Shown one piece after another: positions 61,233 through 64,000 of a stretch of DNA of 64,000 bases. The position numbers were made by a program, and so were the translations under genes. Position 1 is the stretch's first letter; each line of letters begins with the position of its first letter. The notes below the pieces were generated by a model. The model saw only the letters and a program-made list of their open reading frames with translations. It ran no database searches and was not told where the DNA came from. The DNA lies in contig CAYJLO010000006.1 of NCBI GenBank assembly GCA_964370835.1, positions 1-64,000 of the forward strand, given 5' to 3'. This DNA comes from CAYJAD01 sp964370835 (lineage in GTDB: Bacteria > Desulfobacterota > Desulfovibrionia > Desulfovibrionales > Desulfovibrionaceae).

Positions 61233-62675
61233 ATGAGCAATACCTTTAGTGGACAAGGACGCAAATCCTACACCAAAAATCCCGATGCCAACCAACAAAG
61301 CCCCGAGCAAATGCTGCTTAAGCATGTGCCGCCCCATAGTGTGGAAGCGGAGCAAGCTGTGCTGGCAGGTATTTTGGCATCACAAGGTATCTTCAACGTC
61401 ATTGTGGATATTTTAGAAAAAGAAGACTTTTATATGCCGGCTCACCAGCATATTTATGATAGTTTTGTGCAATTATACCATAAATCTCAGCCCATAGATT
61501 ATGTCACCGTGGGCACCTACCTAAAAGATCAAAACTTGCTGGAAGAGGTGGGCGGGGCGGTGTATTTGGGCGAAATGGCCAGAGCCGTGGTGGCCGGAGC
61601 CAATGCCCCACACTATGCCAATATTGTACGCGATAAAGCCCTGCAACGACGCCTCATAGAAACTTGTACGGGCATCATTGGCAATTGCTACGACAGCACG
61701 CAAGATGTGAAGGACCTACTGGACTCATCACAGCAATCGGTGTTTTCCATTGCGCAACGTTCCGCCGGCAAAGAATTCAGCTCCACCAAGGAACTCATCG
61801 ACAAGGTCTTTGAAAACCTAGCTAAGCTGGCAGGCTCCAAGGAGCAAATCACCGGTGTCACCACAGGTTTCACACGTCTGGACATGATGACGGCCGGTCT
61901 GCAACCTTCTGACCTTATCATTGTGGCGGCGCGTCCTTCCATGGGTAAGACGGCCTTTGCCATGTGTTTGGCGCTAAACGCCGCCGTCATGCAAGGAACA
62001 CCCGTGGCCGTATATTCGCTGGAAATGTCCAAAGAACAGCTCTTGCAGCGTATTCTCGCCGTATATGCGCGGGTGGACGTATCCCTTTTACGCCGTCCTT
62101 CCATGCTCACCGACGAAGACTGGGCCAATCTTTTTGCCGCCGCCGACGTCATTGGTCAAGCGCCCATTTACATCGATGATACGCCCTCCATCAGCACCTT
62201 GGAATTGCGCGCCAGAACGCGTCGCCTCATGTCTGAAAAAGGTGTGGGCATGGTCATTGTGGACTATTTACAGCTCATGCGTGCAGGCAGGCGCATTGAT
62301 TCGCGCGAATTGGAAATTTCTGAAATTTCTCGCTCGCTCAAAGGCCTTGCTAAAGAGCTCAACGTGCCCGTGGTGGCTTTGTCTCAGCTCAACCGTAAGG
62401 TGGAAGAACGCGCCGACAAACGCCCCATGCTTTCGGACTTACGCGAATCTGGCGCCATTGAGCAAGATGCCGACGTGATCATGTTTGTGTATCGCGATGA
62501 CGTGTACAAATTTACCAAGCCTTCTGAGCGTCCGCCGCAGGGCATTGCCGAAATCATCATTGGTAAGCAACGTAACGGTGCTGTGGGTGCTGTGGAGCTC
62601 ATGTATGTGTCGCGCTATACTTCGTTTGAAAACCTAGATGCGTCGTATGTGCCGCCGCCGTCAGAAATGAGCTAA
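61233..62675 (+). CDS. dnaB: Replicative DNA helicase DnaB
   Basis: 480 aa. The N-terminal primase-interacting domain starts PPHSVEAEQAVLAGIL. The RecA-type motor has Walker A ARPSMGKTAFA (about 233-243), Walker B VIVDYLQLM, SQLNRKVEERADKRPMLSDLRESGAIEQDAD, and the arginine-finger region near the end. AGGAC precedes the ATG. It is usually next to rplI; here a reversed TIR gene separates them, so dnaB must have its own promoter in 60973-61232. Its stop is followed one base later by a long palindrome. Confidence 0.96.
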   Translation: MSNTFSGQGRKSYTKNPDANQQSPEQMLLKHVPPHSVEAEQAVLAGILASQGIFNVIVDILEKEDFYMPAHQHIYDSFVQLYHKSQPIDYVTVGTYLKDQNLLEEVGGAVYLGEMARAVVAGANAPHYANIVRDKALQRRLIETCTGIIGNCYDSTQDVKDLLDSSQQSVFSIAQRSAGKEFSSTKELIDKVFENLAKLAGSKEQITGVTTGFTRLDMMTAGLQPSDLIIVAARPSMGKTAFAMCLALNAAVMQGTPVAVYSLEMSKEQLLQRILAVYARVDVSLLRRPSMLTDEDWANLFAAADVIGQAPIYIDDTPSISTLELRARTRRLMSEKGVGMVIVDYLQLMRAGRRIDSRELEISEISRSLKGLAKELNVPVVALSQLNRKVEERADKRPMLSDLRESGAIEQDADVIMFVYRDDVYKFTKPSERPPQGIAEIIIGKQRNGAVGAVELMYVSRYTSFENLDASYVPPPSEMS

Positions 62676-62676
62676 A

Positions 62677-62801
62677 CAGGTTGTTGAAAAAGGGCTGTCT
62701 GCTTTGTTAAGCTTGCTTTTTGCTCAAGTCGAGTATTATTTATACACTCCTTTCGCAAAAAACAGCGCTTTCCTTGTATCCACTACTTTTTGAACAACCT
62801 G
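62677..62801 (+). repeat. Long palindromic 3'-end element, copy B (after dnaB)
   Basis: 125-bp palindrome. Outer arms CAGGTTGTTGAAAAAG and CTTTTTGAACAACCTG; inner stem TTTTTGC (62717-62723) with GCAAAAA (62755-62761). The arms differ from copies A and C by a paired change (CAGGC to CAGGT, matched by ACCTG on the other side). It starts one base after the dnaB stop. In the repeat's own orientation it is reversed on the + strand compared with A, C and D, as is the gene it abuts. Confidence 0.8.
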
Positions 62802-62911
62802 TAAGAAGATGCTGGACATGACCTTTTTCAGTTTTTGTTGCGGCAATATGTATCTTTCAAGAACAAGTTATTGTCGCCATAAAAGTTTTTTGGAAAGGGG
62901 GTTTGGGGGAA

Positions 62912-62933
62912 AACCTTTTCTTCAGAAAAGGTT
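62912..62933. repeat. Short dispersed hairpin, third copy
   Basis: Identical 22 bases to 57-78 (AACCTTTTCT, TC, AGAAAAGGTT), here inside a longer palindrome running from GGGGGAAA to TTTTTCCCC. Confidence 0.75.
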
Positions 62934-63019
62934 TTTCCCCAGCAAATTGTACCAAATAGAAAAGGAAGAGCTTTCGCCCTTCCTTTTCTAATTACATCAC
63001 TGCCAACATCGATTTTAAA

Positions 63020-63145
63020 CATGCTGTTCAAAAATAGTAAGATGCAAGGAAGTGAAAAAAGTCAAGATGCGCCATGTATTAGACATACATAAGCAGTTTG
63101 ACTTTTTTACACTGACGACGCAGATTGCTATTTTTCAACAGCCTG
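63020..63145 (-). repeat. Long palindromic 3'-end element, copy C (after the cheV-like gene)
   Basis: 126-bp palindrome with outer arms CATGCTGTT-AAAAATAG and CTATTTTT-AACAGCCTG, and inner stem AAAAAAGTCAA (63055-63065) with TTGACTTTTTT (63098-63108). It begins directly at the stop codon (63146-63148) of the cheV-like gene, and the inner stem is followed by a T-rich stretch in that gene's direction. Confidence 0.85.
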
Positions 63146-64000
63146 TTAGCGTTTGATTAAATCAAAGAGTATATTACTGAGCCCTTGTAGGTCAGGCTTG
63201 GAGTATTGCGCATCGGCGCCCACGGACTCGCATTTCTTCACAAGGCTATCACTCACCATGGACGAGAACACCGCCACGGGCACTTCCTTAAGGATGGGAT
63301 GTTCTTTTATGCGCTTACATAGAGCCAGACCGTCAATGGCGGGCATTTCAATGTCTGTGATGACGCCTTCCACATAATCGGTGATGGGCTTGCCGGTTTC
63401 TTTGCATTGCTCGGCGTATTGCAGCATGATATTCCAAGCGATTTCGCCATTTTCCGCTTGCGTCACTTCGAAGCGGCCTTCTTGCGAGAGCAGGTCTAGA
63501 ACCAAACGGCGAATGGAACTGGAATCATCGGCATGCAAGATGCGATATTTGCGTTCATCGCCCGCCATATCCGGCATTTTTGCCTGATCCATACGCATGG
63601 CGATGGCAGGGTGAATTTCCGCCACAATGGCTTCCAAATCCAAAAGCAAGATAATACGATCATCCATGCGCACCACGCCTGTGACGGCATTGCGACTCAC
63701 TTGTTGTAAGAGGTTGCCGGGGGCTTCCACATTGGCCCAGCTTAGGCGATAGATACGATTGACGCCGGACACCATGAAAGCCGTGGTGAGCGTATTAAAC
63801 TTGGTGATGATTATTTTATAATCTTTTTCAGGATTGGTATTGAAATTGAGGTATTTGGCCACATCAATGAGGGGAATAATCTCGCCATTTCTGTGGGCAA
63901 AGGCGCCCAGCACGCAAGGATGCGGCATTTCAGGCATGGCAGTGACTTTTTGCGGGCGAATGATTTCCACCACTTTGGCAACATTGATACCGTAATGGCC
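63146..64000 (-). CDS. cheV: CheV-type chemotaxis coupling protein (5' end outside window)
   Basis: Partial: the open frame runs off the right edge (GHYGINVAKVVEIIRP is read before any start), so the N-terminal 20 or so residues are missing. 284 residues are visible. A CheW-like domain (about 1-150; VLGAFAHRNGEIIPLIDVAKYL, VNRIYRLSWANVEAP, GVVRMDDRIILLLDLE) is followed by a receiver (about 160-284) with acidic DD, phospho-Asp in VITDIEMP and Lys in YSKPDL. It couples chemoreceptors to CheA with phosphorylation-dependent adaptation. It ends at a long palindrome. Confidence 0.92.
   Translation of the reverse strand, partial: GHYGINVAKVVEIIRPQKVTAMPEMPHPCVLGAFAHRNGEIIPLIDVAKYLNFNTNPEKDYKIIITKFNTLTTAFMVSGVNRIYRLSWANVEAPGNLLQQVSRNAVTGVVRMDDRIILLLDLEAIVAEIHPAIAMRMDQAKMPDMAGDERKYRILHADDSSSIRRLVLDLLSQEGRFEVTQAENGEIAWNIMLQYAEQCKETGKPITDYVEGVITDIEMPAIDGLALCKRIKEHPILKEVPVAVFSSMVSDSLVKKCESVGADAQYSKPDLQGLSNILFDLIKR

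Larger units (their letters stand above)
62676..63145. other. Convergent intergenic region dnaB / cheV-like with two long palindromes
   Basis: 470 bases without a protein gene. It contains palindrome copy B (62677-62801) against dnaB, the short hairpin (62912-62933), and palindrome copy C (63020-63145) against the cheV-like gene. Confidence 0.65.

Noticed and set aside
61688..62152. 154-codon minus-strand frame inside dnaB
   Set aside because: Shadow of a well-supported helicase gene; no SD or family signal.
1..64000. Prophage, integrative element or rRNA operon
   Set aside because: No integrase, transposase, capsid, conjugation or rRNA sequence was seen; gene style is uniform across the window.

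Overview
The window looks like ordinary chromosome from a Gram-negative, anaerobic, sulfate-reducer-type deltaproteobacterium of the Desulfovibrio group (Desulfovibrionaceae/Desulfovibrionales). The call rests on gene content and gene style: a System I cytochrome c maturation operon (ccmE-F-A-B-C-D plus two TPR genes) whose CcmE carries the CxxxY heme-attachment variant known from Desulfovibrio, a TRAP dicarboxylate-type transporter, a CheV-type coupling protein, a LapG-type protease, a Tol system, and AACC-T-rich short hairpin repeats of a kind I associate with these genomes. No species can be named from the sequence alone. I see no transposase, integrase, prophage, CRISPR array or rRNA; one tRNA (Phe, GAA) is present.

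Layout. 1-4.1 kb: Cu/Zn superoxide dismutase and a two-sensor-domain GGDEF(degenerate)-EAL protein. 4.2-10.3 kb: a tightly overlapping + strand housekeeping operon pyrH-frr-uppS-cdsA-dxr-rseP-tsaB (translation, isoprenoid and phospholipid synthesis, envelope proteolysis, tRNA modification). 10.4-15.5 kb: a YchJ-like SEC-C protein, a duplicated Cys-rich protein, pgi, and a sigma-54 two-component pair. 15.6-20.7 kb: LapG-like protease, a DMT transporter containing a 13-G tract, an M20 amidohydrolase, a zinc-ribbon membrane protein and cardiolipin synthase. 20.8-25.7 kb: a giant (about 1640 aa) pseudo-hybrid sensor protein. 25.9-31.7 kb: the ccm operon. 31.8-40.1 kb: CNNM/CBS protein, TRAP transporter, glutamate dehydrogenase, RNase J. 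40.5-45.3 kb: tolQ-tolR-tolA-(second TolA-like gene)-tolB. 45.7-50.3 kb: a Pro/Ala-rich secreted protein, a divergent shikimate-kinase-fold kinase, a VWA-OmpA protein with a small partner, and a CntK-like racemase. 50.3-56.2 kb: a 1016-aa membrane protein with a PHP-like domain, a lytic transglycosylase, a Skp-like lipoprotein and a small His-rich secreted protein; two of these genes have textbook sigma-54 promoters. 56.5-64 kb: tRNA-Phe, motAB, rpsF-rpsR-rplI, a TIR-transmembrane-LRR gene inserted in reverse orientation, dnaB, and a partial cheV-like gene.

Two observations stand out. First, the TIR-TM-LRR protein (59752-60972) has the parts of a Toll-like receptor in a single bacterial polypeptide and sits alone between rplI and dnaB, a junction that is usually conserved. 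Second, four copies of a roughly 125-150 bp imperfect palindrome each sit exactly at the stop codon of a gene, always in the same orientation relative to that gene, in convergent intergenic regions. Their inner stems differ in sequence but keep pairing, which is the mark of a conserved RNA structure at mRNA 3' ends.

Start codons were chosen by Shine-Dalgarno (SD) position and family N-termini, so several genes are shorter than their longest open frame. A 45-codon ccmD gene, too short for routine ORF calling, was found by reading the gap between ccmC and the TPR genes.
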